From: Pithys albifrons albifrons
Taxonomy: Eukaryota; Chordata; Aves; Passeriformes; Thamnophilidae
NCBI RefSeq assembly: GCF_047495875.1
Contig: NC_092458.1
Span: 5,887,439-5,951,438, forward strand
Direction: 5' to 3'
DNA length: 64,000 nucleotides
In this document: positions 1-14,254 of the stretch, in pieces
Layout of the letters: every line of letters starts with the position of its first letter
How positions within the stretch are numbered: position 1 is the first letter of the stretch
Translations under genes and position numbers: made by a program
The notes under the pieces: model-generated
Told to the model about the DNA's origin: nothing
The model's database searches: none
Seen by the model: only the letters and a program-made list of their open reading frames with translations

Positions 1-1691
1 GTTTGTGATTAAAAATTTTAAAAAGCCACTTCAGGCATCCTGTGAGGGTTTTCTGCAAATCCCTGTATTTGTGTCAATGGGTCCATATGCGATTTTAGCT
101 TGAAAAATGCCTTTGTCAATCTGCCTTCTGGCATCTAGGATGTTAATAAAAGACAAGGTCATGGCCAAAATTCGCCTCTTCTATCATTGCTGCTGTAAAT
201 GGAAGATGAGCTTGTATTTTCAGAGTAGAATTTGTCCTTTAATTGGTGTTGGCTCATCCTGTGTGATCATGAAATCTTATAATAATACACTGGGTTTTTA
301 TAGTAATTCCTTTGCAATGGACATTGTTGCTTCTTTTTGTTTCCCTGTAGTTTGTTGTTTATCAACTCTGTCCAAAGGAGAACACAATTTATTCTGTAAT
401 GATAATTCTTTCTCTATCCTGATGAGTGGACACATCAAGATTTGCTAGTTCATGTTTATCTCAGCTATTTGGAAACAGTGGAAACACGTTTGCTAAACCC
501 ACTCCCTCCATAGATATCTTATTTTGGCTTTATTCATTGGACAATCTGAGATTTTTTCTATGTATGGCAGAGGTTTTCATTCAATCTTTTCCTCATCCTG
601 TGATCCGAATTTGAGAGTTCTCAGCCAAAACAACCATTTGTGTTTAGGACCTTGCTCTCATCTTTTGAAGAATGTGGAGATCTGAAGGGGTGACTTTAGA
701 CAGCTTGTTTTTGCCCCCATAGGTTCTCTGTGGACTTGACAGAGGGGCTTTTTGGTATGTATTTCAGACTACTGAGAAAGTTGAAATGGGACTGGTGTAT
801 TTGGATTATGGAGGAGGAGAAATGGGTACTTCAGGAGGGCTGAAGACAAGACTGGGAAGTTGAGGGGGACAAGCAGATATTTTGATAGACACTGCTGTCT
901 GTTCTCATCTGTGGTTATGTGGGCCATGTTGTACCTAGTTTCATATCTGGTTCTGTTTTAGGAGTCTGAGATAAAAAGGTTGTTTTCTACTGGAAGAGTT
1001 CAGAATTAATCCCTCCATTTTTTCCCCACTGTACAATGATGTTGTGTGTTAATTTAGAATGAAGACTGTGCTTGCTGGACTACACTGAATTTTCTCAGGG
1101 GTAAACTGCTGCATATACCTGAAGCCACACTGAATATCAACATGAAAATCAAAGTCAAGACAAGGCAATTTACTTTATGAGCAGGGTGATTCACCAAAAG
1201 CAAATGAAAGATCCAGGAGAATCAGTCTGATGTCAGCAGAAGATTAGTAACATATGAGGATTTCTCATAAAAATCCAGTTCTGACTAAATGTTTTTGTTG
1301 TAAACAACTGTTGCTGAAATGATACATGAGAAGAAATACCCTGCTTCACTACAAAGCTTGCAGTCTTTCTCTTCTCACAATATAAATGCACCAATTTTCT
1401 TTGCTTTTATAGCTCTGGCAGATAAAGTGTAGAGGGAATTTTGAAGGATCACCTAGTTTAACCTTTATTAGCACATGAATGCATGAAACAGTATTAAATA
1501 GAAAATAGAAGTGCCTCAAGATCATATCAAGTGCTTGGTTTGTATTTACAGGTTGGGCTGTGATTTGTGAAGATATTGGATGGCAGGTCTTTGTCTCCTT
1601 GACTGTTAAAAAGAAGAGGTTGGAATTCTAGAGGTAAGAAAGCAAATAAGATCCTCTACTTAATTGTTTTGATTTCTTTACTATTCCCCTC

Positions 1692-1736
1692 CAAAAAAGC
1701 CAAACAAACAAACAAAAAAAAACTAAACCCCAAACC
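1692..1736. repeat. A-rich low-complexity tract (CAAA units)
   Basis: Contains CAAACAAACAAACAAAA and an A9 run. It is simple sequence in the 3' flank with no recognisable element beside it. Confidence 0.8.
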
Positions 1737-2943
1737 AGTTTCTGTCTCTCCTGGAATAAAAATTGTAAATTCCAAGGGTGTCATTTGGCTTTCATGACAT
1801 TTTATTCAGTGTCAGAGTGTCAGAATGTGACAATGCTCATTTGTTTCTACCCATTGACATGATAAATATGGAGGCACGAATCATAAATCTTTTTCTGGAG
1901 ATGCTGCTGATTTAAAACCCTATTGTAATTTTCCTTAAAATGTAAAGTTGTAAGTGAGTTGAACACCTTGGAAACATAGAGCAAATACCAAGATTCTTTT
2001 CATTCTTACCTTGTATGCTGGGCTTTTGAAATTAGCCTGTTGTATTGAATAAGTATTCTTTATACTGAGATTTGACTGGTGTGAGCAGGCTCTCTAGTGA
2101 GGACATTCACAGGCACAAAATCTAGTTATTTTGTAAAATTCACTGGTAGGATTTTTCCTCCCTCTAAGCACCCAAAAAGACAGATGTTAAACAGTACAAA
2201 GGGCTCCCCTATCAGCCAGAGCACATCGGTTTGCAACTCACGCACAATCCAGAGGTGCTGAACAGAAGATTCCTTCAAGTAGACACCAGGAACTCATTTT
2301 CTAGGGGATATAAGGAGGTATTTCCCCTTTCAGTTCAAATTCCATTTGCTAAAAATAATTTAGCTCTCTGCACTTCTAATTGTGCATGAGTAAAAATGAA
2401 AAGCTGCCCTATAAATAAATTTTACCAGAAGATACAAGCAGATTGGCCAAATGTAGCTTTGCAGAGGCATTAGATGTTGAAGAGTTTGTGTGCAAACCAG
2501 GTTCAACTGCTTCTAATCCATATTCTGCTGCACTTTAATATCCACGTTCCCTTGCTCCACTAAAGTCATTATATGGCTCATCCCTGCTTTTCTTCCTCAT
2601 ATTCAGGCTGCAGGGCTGAGGGCAGTGAGCTGTGAAGCCTCCTGCTGTTGCTGTTTCCATTGCAAGGCACAGGAAGCCTCTGTGTCAGAGCAGGGAGGTG
2701 GATTGGGGCTCGCAGCATGGGGAGGGGTAAAGGGGCACACAAGGCAGAACTAGGAGAAGGGTGGGGTCAGCTGGAGGGTCTGAAGGGTCCCCGTTGGGAC
2801 CACCAGTATTTTTGGAAGGAATATGAATATGGTGCCACATCCTTGCCACATTTTTCAAGTGGGTGCAACTAACTACAACTGTCACTTGTGCAGATAGATG
2901 GAAAAGATCAGGGATTTTTTTCCCCAACATCCAATTCTCCTCC

Positions 2944-2961
2944 TAGAGCTACGTAGCTCTA
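2944..2961. repeat. 18-bp perfect palindrome
   Basis: The segment TAGAGCTACGTAGCTCTA is identical to its reverse complement, with no spacer. It contains AGCT and TACGTA cores. In a window this size one such palindrome could arise by chance. Confidence 0.85.
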
Positions 2962-4384
2962 TAGTTCATAGCAGAACTTTCTGGTTTGTGTTAAAAAAAA
3001 AAGGGTCTTTTGCTTTGTTAGAGCTTCTCCTGCTCACTGCGGTTTCTGACAGGGTGACAGGAGCAAGGCTGTGTTTGGTGGGTTTGCTCTGATTGTGGCA
3101 GGAGTGGAGGCAGCCGGGGGGTGGTGGCACTGGACACCATGGCCAGAAGGAGTGGGCTGGGTCACTGGTGGCAGCCAGCGCTCAGCTTGACATGGTCACC
3201 TCTGGGGCTTCACGTTCAGTGTGCTGAGCTCTCTGTCCTCTCAAAATTGCTCAGATGAAAAATGCTGCAGTGGGAACTTGACCTTTTCCTTCCTGGTCAA
3301 CAGAAGTTGGAGAAACAATAAACTTTTATCAGAATTGTTATTTTCTTGAGGAAAGGTCACTATTGTTTAAAAAAGAGGATTTTTTGTTTGTTTTTATTGG
3401 TTGGTTTTACTTTCATTTGTTCAGTTTTCAGGAAGAGAGCGCAAAAAAATCCAGCTTTTTCAAAGCAAGGCTCAGTCTGCTATTAATCCAAGGGATATTG
3501 GGGTAGGTGTGGCACTCCGTGGGAGCTGTAGCCTTTGATTAAGGTACAAATTTCTTTGTTTCCATTAAAGCAGTTATAGGTCAGTTCAGGACTTCCACCT
3601 TGTCTTCAACAAACTGTAAATGAATGACTCCCTCCAGTATGTTTTTTTGTATTAAAGAAAAATGCCCAGCAGAGGTTATTTCCGTGTCCTTGGCTTTGCA
3701 GGCTGGGAGCCTTAGAGAGGGTCCTGTGTGAACGAACCCCATCATACTTCTCTCTTCACCTGGTTAAGATGGCTTTTCATACAGCATTGAAGAATGGGAG
3801 GTATTGTCAGAAGTTTTGTTTTATGTTAGTTGACTGCTGAAAGTCTGAATTTTGAGGATAAAATAAACCTACCCACCAAAAAGCCACCAAATATTCAGTT
3901 TTTGCATGTTTGTACTTCATCTGTTTTGACCTTGTCAATGTAGAAGGTTTAAATAAATTACAGAACTCAAAACACGGGCTTTTTGGGAGTAATGCTTAAT
4001 TACTTAGCACTTAGAGCCTAAATTACTCTTTTTGTTGAAAACCCTCACAAATGTCAAGTTTTAAAAAGAGAATATGTGACAAACGTTTGAGGGTGATACC
4101 ACATGTTTTGCATGTTAAACAACACAATGAAACATAATGCAGTTTAACTACAGCATGGCAACAGGTCTTCCAAAATTAACTGTGCTAGTTGCAAATGAAC
4201 CTTACTGATTTATTTCAAACTGGGCCAGAGCAAGAAAATATTGTAACCAATGTCCAGAGAGAAAAACAGTCCTCAGATGAGTTACAAATATACAAGAAAA
4301 ATGTAGGATGATAAGAGGGATTTTTTAAAATGTTCTTTTACTTTTTCAGAATTTTCCTTTTCTCAAGTTGTCTATTAACAACAG

Positions 4385-4450
4385 TGTAGACGGTTAGATG
4401 AAGATTCAATGATCTTACAGGTCCTTTCCAACTCTAATGATTCTATGACC
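4385..4450 (+). mobile_element. CR1 LINE 3' end fragment
   Basis: This short stretch matches the conserved tail of avian CR1 retrotransposons: a GATGATCTTA-type segment, then a TCCTTTCCAAC segment, then an ATTCTATGA terminus. The order of these blocks shows that the element runs 5' to 3' on the plus strand. No open frame for its proteins remains. It is a severely 5'-truncated, diverged copy, as most CR1 insertions are. Confidence 0.8.
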
Positions 4451-5104
4451 ATTTGTTCTTGTTGGAGGGATCTTCACCAACACGAATGTCATTTCAGAAG
4501 GAGTGTCAAACAGCTGTAGAGCACTGTCTTTATTCAAACATTTGTAAAAGCATCCTGGTTTTGTGAGTGCATATAGTGAATCTTGTAGATGAAAAATGAA
4601 TTGGAGGGTGACTAAGCAAAAGTCAGATGGATCTTTGTGGTGCAGAACCATCTTATATTGCTCATGACTCTTATTTAGATAAACTCTTCTATACTTATGG
4701 ACTAGTGCTGTGTGGTAATAGGGTTGCAATAACAACCAGTGCTTCTGTGGGGATGAGCAGCACAGGCAGCCCCAAGCACTTAATGGTGTGATTCCTGTAA
4801 ATGAAGTGTACTGCATTTTATTTTATTGACAGGAAATAGCTAATTTGTCTCAAGGCATCTGGCTCTTGATTTTATTAACCTGCAGGATGCCTAAACAAAG
4901 AAGCATATATATAACATTATGTCAAAAGGATAATTATTTCTGTAAGGGTACTGCTTACATATGAGACACTCTAGTGTTTCATATAATAAGCTGTGGAATA
5001 ATTGTCAAGGCTGTACCTAATCAGAAAGTAACTAGCTCAGAAGGAGACAAAAGCCAGTAATTTTTCATTGGCTTCTTGAGAAAAATTATGCATACATACC
5101 TATA

Positions 5105-5138
5105 TACATATACATGTATACAAGTACATGTATATGTA
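5105..5138. repeat. AT-rich perfect inverted repeat (14-bp arms, 6-nt loop) within a TA/CA microsatellite
   Basis: The arms 5105-5118 and 5125-5138 are exact reverse complements built from ACATATACATGTA. The surrounding stretch at about 5085-5165 is a degenerate TA/CA/GTA simple repeat. Such alternating sequence forms cruciforms readily and mutates fast. Confidence 0.8.
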
Positions 5139-5606
5139 GACATACATAATTATATATATGTATGTACACTTCATTCTCTCTAGTTATTTTCATACATTTA
5201 ATAGTAGCATTTTATATTCCATCAAATTCCATCCAAGCAGTTAACAGACATTAATTGAGATCCATGGTCTCACACCTGTCACTTTGATGAGAGATGATGA
5301 AGTGGAAATGGAAGAAAAGCAAAGGGCCTGACAGCCAAAGAGGTGGGCGTCCCTTGGTGAACGCTGTGCTGAGCGTGTGTGGTGCCTTCTCAGTGCTGAT
5401 GGCTCTGCAAATTCTACTCTTGGAGTTGCAGCTTTTGGAGTTTTCCTTGGAGGTCCCCGATCTGAAGTCATGTTACTGTATTGCATTATGAGGAAGCTTT
5501 CCTAGTCAAAGAGACCAGACTTGACAAGGGCACTCCAATCAGAAATCAGAGAGTAAAAGAAGATGTATGGTTTCTATTTAAAAATATCCCAAAGGGTATT
5601 TTTGAG

Positions 5607-5680
5607 ATTTCATAGAATCACAGGTAAAGGCTTGGACTGGAAGGGACCTTAAAGATAACCTGTTCCAACCCCCAGTGACT
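5607..5680 (-). mobile_element. CR1 LINE 3' end fragment, reverse orientation
   Basis: The plus strand begins TCATAGAATCAC and continues with a TTGGACTGGAAGGGACCTTA block and a GTTCCAACC block. That is the reverse complement of the CR1 tail, so the element reads on the minus strand. Similarity fades after about 75 bp, and the following sequence does not resemble the CR1 body I know. Confidence 0.78.
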
Positions 5681-8600
5681 TCTGCAAGTGCAGGGCTATC
5701 GGGATGATTCCCTGAGCCAAAAGGGCAGTTCTCAATCTCAGGAGAGAACCAGCAGCTCCAGTCACCTGCTCTTTCCCCCCCACTGTGGTCAAAGTTGGGA
5801 GAGATTGCCTGCACCAAAACATCATGGACCCAGCCAGGGTACGTGGGACATTATCCCACAGCCATGGCTCATCCTGGGCTCTGCTACTGTGATTGTGACA
5901 GTCTTCCTCCCTGCCATCCTCAGAAAATGGCAGAGCCAGGGCTGGCCAGCCTTCAGGGGCATGTATTTGTTGCATACAGTAAGCACAGATGAGGTGCCAT
6001 TATTTCTATTATAGATTAGCTCTGTGAGTGCTACATTAATCATTCAGGGAAATATATACTGCAAGTTTGCCCTGCATGCAGGAACAGGCTCCAGACCCCA
6101 CATTTGTTTTGCCAAGACTGCCAGCCTGGAACTGTGGTTCTTGGAGGGATGGTGAAGCCTTCAAGCTCCTGCTGGATCAGTTCTGCTGGTGACACACAGG
6201 GAGTTTGAAATCACTCCTTAAATACTCTGCCTGTAGTGCTGAGGTACTAACTGCCAGCATGAACTAACTCTGGAACTGGCACTGGCATTTGAAAGAGCTT
6301 GGAGCTGTTTAACAAGTTTGAGCTGTTTCAGTAATGGTTGTGGCCTCCAGCTGGGTGAGAGGGAGCTCCCTGCTGAGACAGCAGCTCCTTAAACCTCTTG
6401 CACATTATTTTGCAAGTGAACATCTGCCCAGCTTGAACCATTTTCCAAAGCTTCCCTTGTCCTGATGGAAGCAACCTGCAGCTACAGGTACACAGGGTCC
6501 AGCCAGAGCACCGTCTTGTCTTAAGCCAGGTGTTTGCCCCTTAGTTTGGTTGTCACAGCAGTGAGGCTGGTTGGGAGCCTCACCAGGCTGGCTTCTGGTC
6601 CCAGACCTCAGGTTTGGGCCTAAATGGCAAGCTAGATGTGCTGCAGGTAATGCTTGTCAGTCAGCCATAACCACTTCTAGGCGTGGATAGCAGGTATGAT
6701 GTTTGCAGGGCAGATGCTGCTTATGTCGAGTTAAGCTGTCTGCAAGTGCCTCCACAGTGCAGACAGGCACAATCATCTGATTCACCTGGGATTAGGACCA
6801 TGTAATTTAGCATTGTAGAGAGAGATGAAAAGATTTTGGAGAGGATGCTGCCTGTTTGCAGAAGGAATAAATCAGAAGTGCTGCTAAAAAGCTTTGCATT
6901 TTACTTTCAGATAAAGAGAAAGGACACTATGGAGAGACTTCATCCCTCAATCTCTGACTTGCAAAGGACTGACCACCTGACAGAGAAAATGACACTGAAT
7001 ACTGTGGTCATTTAGTTACTGTTTTGTCGTTTGAGATTGTCTGGTTATTGAGAAATGACATGTGTATTCCTTCTGATTCCTTAAATAATGCAGCCAGGTA
7101 ATCAAGCCTCACTCTAGGATATATCAATATTTATATAATTGTTTTTCAATGTTTCATAACTTTGCCAGATTTAAGGGTTTAAATCTAAAACTTCCATTGT
7201 CAAAACTGTACTCAATTTCTCTTCTCTGGAAAAATGTGGCTGTTTGCAAGGAAGAGATGACAGTCTTTCTCAAGTGAAAAAGCTCCAAACAGTTTAGTAC
7301 AGGTAGAGCCTTAGGGCACAGCTGGAAAACTGGGTGAGGACCTGTGTTGGCATCAGGATCTGTCCCTTACACTTCCTGTGAAAATAGCCCTGAGAGACTG
7401 AGGTTTCTGCTGTCTTATTACGTTCTGTGTGCAGGGGGCTGTGCATGTTCACTGTATCTGTGTCTGTGGTGGAGAGGGACATGGAAATGGGTGAGGGAAG
7501 AATGGCGATTAGGAGGCAGGAACAGGAGGCAGGACTGAGCCCTGTGAGCTCAGGGCAGGGCTCAGGCAGGACTGAACCAGGGGCATCAGAAGTCACAAGC
7601 TCTCAGGAGGGCTGATTCTGGCCTGAGGAATAGAATAAGTCAGGGTGCAAGGGTTCATTTACTGCCATTGTGGAGTGGATCTCGTTTTGCTAAGAAACTA
7701 AGAGAGGCTGTTCCCTACTCGCATTTTTATGACACCTAAGCAGGGGACTACTCCTGCCTTGTGAGCACTGTGGGACTACAAGCATGAAATCTGGGAACTT
7801 CCTTGTCCCTTTGTCACTTGTCCTAAGGGGTTTCTTACAGCAATTGAGGGGGACCTGGCACAAGAAAAGAAATCAGTTTTCAAATTGTCTGTGCAAATCT
7901 GACTTTACTATCTTGAATGGTAACAAGTGCAGCCTTGGGTTGCCTGCTCACACACAGGGTTTTCCATGGACCTGCAAATAGTTCGGAGTACATGGGCTGG
8001 AGGATGTATCACAGCTATGGAGAGAAACAGGCAGTCGCCTCCAGGACCTTGGCATTATTTGCTGTGGGAACTGGGAATGTGTTCAGTGAATAAGATGGAG
8101 CAAGAGGAAGTCTCCTGGGATGGGCTGTTAAATACTGCCCTGGAGAACTTCATTTTCTTCCTGACGTGCCCAAATTCCATGGGGATTTAAATCACATCTC
8201 TTCACTGACGTTTCTCACAGGTGATGCCTGTGTGTTCTTCAGTTTCTGGATTTCTTATCTGACCCCTTCAGTCTGACTTGTTGAAATGAAATGAAGAATG
8301 CTTGGAGTTTCCAATGGAGACCAGGAAACTCTGCTTTGCTTTGGAGAAATATAGTGCAATAAAATGCCTGGTTCCCTAAGAAAGTCAAACTGTAAATGTT
8401 TCAAGTGAGTTAACCCTGTTGACATTAATATCTCTGTGCCTCAAGCTTCTATTTGTAAAATGGATGTAAGGAAGGCTCCTCATCTCACAGGACATTCGGG
8501 AGAAGAAAGTCATTGCTCATATACTGAAGAGTGGTAGGGAGATGGATAATTGTCTCTGACTTGTAATACAATACGGGTGGCATTGGAGGAGCACCAAACA

Positions 8601-11600
8601 AAGATGGAAATAACACATGCAATTAACAATGCATTTCACCATTCCCCTAGTGAGGAATATCAGGTGAGCAATTATACCTGGTCTATTCTGTGTGAAAAGA
8701 GAAAGGACGGGAGCGTGGTGGAGAGGATAGTGTATGACCATAAAGTTAAGGGATACCACAACACACATGATAGAGCTAAGCCAGGTTTGCAAGAGCAGCC
8801 CTGCCTCAGGAACTCTGTGCTTGGCACTGCCAGCTGTCCCTGGGCTATGGGTGTCCTGCACTGTGAAGTGCCAAGTTAAAAGCACCAAAAGGAAGCACAA
8901 GAAGGGTGACTGACAATACAGCAAAGCCAAGTGTCCTTGCCCTTGTGTGCTCTCTGCACCGAGATGCACTTGCCCAAAGGTGCTGTTGCCCCTCCCAGGT
9001 AGCAGCCAGTGAATGCCCAGGCACCAGTAGGTATGCACATATGTGGCAGGGCTGAGTCGGAGAATTAATTTGCAATTCAAATATAGTTACTGAAGTAGAT
9101 AAATTTAATTATTTAGAGACATTCAAGCCAGATTTCTGAGTGCCACACTCATGTGTATTTGTCAAAAACGATCATTTGCTTCATTTACTCTGCAATGATT
9201 TTCATATTTTGAATTGTCACCTCCACTCTTAAAGTTGTGATGTATGGCTGGCACTGAAAAATCTGAGGAACTCCAGGCAAAGAGTAAATGCTTGGGAACG
9301 TGGCCGAGGCTGTTCTTGCTTCAGTATTACAATAAGCAGGCTGTATTGCTCAGTGCTTGCCATCAGAGCTAATACACACCACCATCTGGCAGGTGTACAT
9401 GGGGAGAAAGCTCAGATTATCATTGTGCCTAGGTGCACAACTGTGGAGGAGACCAGGAACAAAAGCCATGTGCTACAGACAATGAAGCCTCAGCAGATGA
9501 ATTCCTTATGAGGTAACGGGAAAATCTTGCTTGCCTTATTTAGGTAAGTGATTTCATTGAGATGAACTTGCATGAGAAAGGCATGCAGGACCTGTGTAGG
9601 TCTGATGAAAGACACAGAAGAAGCATGCTTAAGACAAAGATGGAAATTACACCCCTACAGAAGGGCAGAAAGAAATTGGGAATAGTTGTGCAGCAAATTT
9701 TCTGAGAGCATACATCTAATTTTACTCTTTTCAGATGCACCATTGTGAACAGTACACAATTTTCAGCCCAGACAGATCTGGCACTAGCATATTTTAGAGG
9801 CTTTTCAAGTGCAGTGGCACACTGCAGCTCCAGGCCCTCTGTTCCTCATGATTAATGCATCCTGCTTTCTGTGTACAAGAAACCTCGGGCTGTGCAGGTA
9901 CATCATGGGCACATAAATGGGAAGAATTCAGAATGGGTTTTTCTCACAACCCTGGTGACTGAAAAATGCAGAAATTGCCCCTTTTTCTTTTCACCTGACC
10001 TCATAACTTTGGTGAACTCTGTCTGTCTCTAAATAAGAAACCTGCTTGTTCTGCATTCTGATGGATTATTCAGCTTTACAACATGACATTTTACGACTAA
10101 TAGAGTATTTCTGGGAAGGCTCATATTGTGCAAAGCAAAGATATGCTTTTGCATCATAACCAAAAATATTATGGGACAATGTCCTTAAAAATAATACTTA
10201 TTCAATATTTTTATTTTATCAAATTTATTTTCTACCAGCTGTACATCATTGTGACACATTCTTTTGTTAAAAGACTTCTAGAGGGAAATACTAAGTTTTC
10301 ATTCCTTCAATATTATGTACTTGGACACCTTGACTTTTAAAAAGGAGACAAATCCTCCCGCTATTTTAAGGACTAGATATAGATATTTTTGATTATATAG
10401 GCCACTCAGGAATTTATCTGAATTTGCTCTGTTGCTTAGGTGTACAAAGCACACAGTACATGAAAGTGTAAGTTGCTCCTTCTGGCTAATCTACATGATT
10501 GTATATTATGGGTCTTCTCATCCCAAATGAGACATATAGAGAAGCCTGCAAACCTGATGGCTCCCTACAGGTTATCATGGCTCTGGTATCTAGACTGATG
10601 TTAAAATGAAGAACCATTAGGCTTTTGCACAGACAAGATTTTCTTGAACACCCAAGCCCATTACATTTTAGGATATGCTTTCCAGCATTGCTGTCTCTGA
10701 CACACGGGGTGTATGTGCTGACCCCCTCGTGTACCATCAGAGAGGCAGCGCCACTGGGCAGCCTTTAGTGGCCCTGCCTGTCCCCTCCTCACTGCGCAGC
10801 ACCTGAGCTGATGTGGTGGAAACCGTAAGACTGGGAAGAAGTGTGGATCCCCTCTGTCAGCTGCTCCATGGGGGTGGGACACTGTAAGGACACCCTGGCA
10901 ACCTAACCATCTCCCCCAGAAGGCATGGGTTGAGGTCCCTGAGGGAGCAGGGCTGGGAGCAGGTGCTGTACTATGTCCTTATAGACCAGAGCCCCTCTAG
11001 AGAGACAGAATAAACTGGGAGATTGTGCAACTGCACCTATGAAATCAGTGGAAAAGTAGGAAATGGGCATCTCCACAAATTCCAGAAACCCTCTGGCCAC
11101 CTGCCACCCCTTCCAGATTACCATGGACCTCATTGGCTCCCTGCCCCTCCCTGTGACCCTGTGTCCCCCTGTGCTTACCCACAGCCCTTCACCACCACCC
11201 GCCTTTCACCACTGTCTGAAAGACCTACTTGTTCATTTGCTCTTGTGATGATGACATTCAGGGTTTGTCTAAACTGCCAAGAAATCTTTGAACTGGTGCC
11301 ACTCATGAAGCATTTCTCCAACTCTTAGGTGAATTATTGCTTCCTTGTCTGGCCCCTCTTTGCAGGTCGTGTCATCAGAACCATTGGGCGAATGGATGGA
11401 AACATCACCGGTCCAAGAAACGTGGCCTCAGAGTGATGATTTCAAGCATTTGAGCACTCACTTTATGAGACATGTTGTAAGTCTGAGATATTGAAATGAT
11501 TAAGTAAGTTTTGGCTGGTCATAAATTTTTCAGTGTCCTTTGCAAAGGAGGTGGGAGAGGCTGGGCAGGCCTGAGTTGCAATTAGAAGAAACTGCAGAAA

Positions 11601-13289
11601 CAGCCAAAATTGATGGGTTGTGGAGAGGTGTCGTTTTACCCATTCATTTGGTTTTCTTGTACCACTAGTTTGCATTAGTCCTGATGCAGATTCATGAAAT
11701 TTGAATGAGTTTACAATACTTTTCAGATAAGAGCAGTCGCTGCACAATAAAAAAAGAAAAGGAAGATGTAGTATTCAATTATGCAAGAATAGGGAGACAG
11801 TACAGAGCAGCTGACTCAAGGCAAATAGACTGAGTGTTGGACAATGCTGTGGTGCTGCCAATCTATCCTTTAATGATTATTTACTAAGAACAGACAATAT
11901 GTGAGCTCTCGCTCTCTGGCTTCTCTTCAGCTGGACGCCATCAATACAGGAAGGCTAACAACAGTGGTTTTGGGATAGATATATATATATTAGAAAGTGT
12001 GTTAGAGGCTACAAAAAGACAGATTATGGTGTAGGTATGGAAAGAGTATTGTGTTTACCTTTTCTGAGGTGAAAACAGCATGGATTTGAATGCTGCTGTT
12101 GCTGTGGGTTCTTGTTGACTTCATTGAGAGATACATGCAGTCAGAGACATGGAGTTTATTTCTATGTGGCTAAACATTTAAGCAAATCTATCTCTGGCTT
12201 TTCAAGGCAAAAATTCAATTACTGGGATTTTGACATCCCTATCTATTTTCTCAGAATTGTTTTAAGACCTGCATTCATCTCTGCATTTTCCCAATATCCT
12301 TATTTTTCTTCATTGTTTCTTCCTTTCTATTGGGGCATCACTGTATTTTGCCTTATTTTTCTGCTTTCCCCCCCACTTACTTATTTGACTCTTCCCTCTT
12401 CTGTCAATCTCTTTTCTCTCTCTGCATGCTTTCGGTTCTTTCATTTGCCCCTTTTTATCTCCCCCATGCCAGCTCTCTCACTTTTACCTTAATAGGCCAG
12501 CCACAAGCACTCAGCAGTTTAAGCTGGCTTTCTATAGCAGGAAAGAAAATGAGCCTTTCCATTTGTAAATAAAAATACTCTTGATAACTTTGAATGACAT
12601 TTTCTAGCAGTTTGAAATGGTGAAAGAGGAAGTCTGAGGTGAGCTTCTGAGGAAGATGATTCTGCAAAGGCAAATACTTTGGTGGATATGACATTCTGCA
12701 TTCTGAAAATGTCAAAAAAAGCATTTGATGGAGTTGGACACATGAAACATCCAATACAGTGTGTTTTGCTATCAAGAGCTGATAGCAACACAAATATTTC
12801 ATCGTGTTCAGTTACTGAACTCCTCAACTCTCTCTACTGAAGTCACCAGGAAATTTATAGAACTACCTCTATATAATGTGATTATCAAAAGAACTGATTG
12901 GAAAAACAACTGTCCTGTTCCAGCTTTTCTTCCTATTCTAAAGGTGCTTGCTGAAGGACCTTGCCAGTAGTCTGTCATTGTTTGGTATTCTCAGAGTGTT
13001 ACATGACAGAAACAATGCCTGTTGTATTAGTTGATCTGTCTGGCATCCCTAAACTTCAGGAAAGAGGCAAATTGAAAATTCTCCACACAAGCATTTAATT
13101 CTTTGTTCCAGGGAGCAGAAGGAGAGTTCTTCCTTTTGGTCCATGCCCTGTACCTGAAATGGTGGACATTTTCCAGTATGGTGACAATTTTCTTCAGGCA
13201 GGAACTGATAAAATGAGATTTGAAAATGAGATTAAGGTCATAATCCTTTTCCTACTACTTGTGTACAAACCAAGTGTAAGCATATACAT

Positions 13290-13357
13290 AATACACAGAT
13301 GGAGTCAATGATCTTTAAAGGCATTTTCCAACCTAAATGACTCCATGATTCTGTGGT
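13290..13357 (+). mobile_element. CR1 LINE 3' end fragment
   Basis: The sequence contains the CR1 tail blocks in order: a GTCAATGATCTTTAAAGG segment, then TTTTCCAACCTAAATGA, then a CCATGATTCTGTGG terminus. It is diverged and truncated to about 65 bp, with no coding capacity. Confidence 0.78.
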
Positions 13358-14238
13358 AATGTTGACTAAGAACAGCTGAGTCAGTGGAAGATATGGGGGA
13401 CACTAATGGCAGAAATGGGATGCTTGGAGGATTGCTTCCTCTGTTTCCCTGGTTATTCCTGCTTCACTTCAGCCAGTTAATAAACTGGTAGCTCAACAGG
13501 GTCCTTAGTTTAGCACTGATGATAATTCCCACTAATTAGGCCAGCCTAATCCAATGCCCACATTGGGTACAGATGCTCAGATTAGGAGGTTAGCCCCCTC
13601 CATGGCATCAGTGGAGAGAGAGGTTCTGCAGAGCCTGTTGAAAGTGGGACCTTAATTCAGCTTGAAGGAATTTTTGCCCTGAGGATAAAAGAATTTGGTG
13701 GGATTTGCTGCATGTAGGGGGTATGAATAGAAATTGTGGAGTAAAGCAACTGCAAAGAAAACACCCTCACCTAAGGCTGTGCTAATATAATTTTGATAAT
13801 GAATATGTGAGAGGAAACCAATTTACTTTTAGATATCCCACAAACAGAAAAAATATCAGATAAATTATTCATTGTGAATTATTTGCATAGGCTGATAGGA
13901 ACTCATTAAACACCAAAAGACTGATTCACAAGAAAGAAATGGAGAAAGTATTTAATCTGGTATTTTTCATCTCCTAAGCTTCCAATAATTGTCTATCCAG
14001 CAAATTAATTTGTCTCTTTCTTCTGCTGTTGTTCTGTACTTCATGGACCCTCCTTACTGAATGTTTTATGGCAGAGATTTTCTATGAGCCAAAGAGCTTG
14101 AATTTCACAGCTACATATAAAAGTGCATCAGAAAACAGTAGAAGACATCAGATTTTCTCCACTTATTTGTGGCTGAATTGCTACAAATTTTTCAATTACC
14201 ATACTTAAAAGTATTAGCTACAGATACATAAATTTCTC

Positions 14239-14254
14239 TTTTTTTTTTTTTTTT
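14239..14254. repeat. T16 homopolymer
   Basis: A pure run of 16 T. It could be an antisense retroposon tail, but no element body is recognised next to it. Confidence 0.9.

Noticed and set aside
8517..9080. 187-codon open frame on the minus strand
   Set aside because: No recognisable domain, no homologue that I know, and other open frames overlap it. The length is within reach of chance over this much non-coding DNA.
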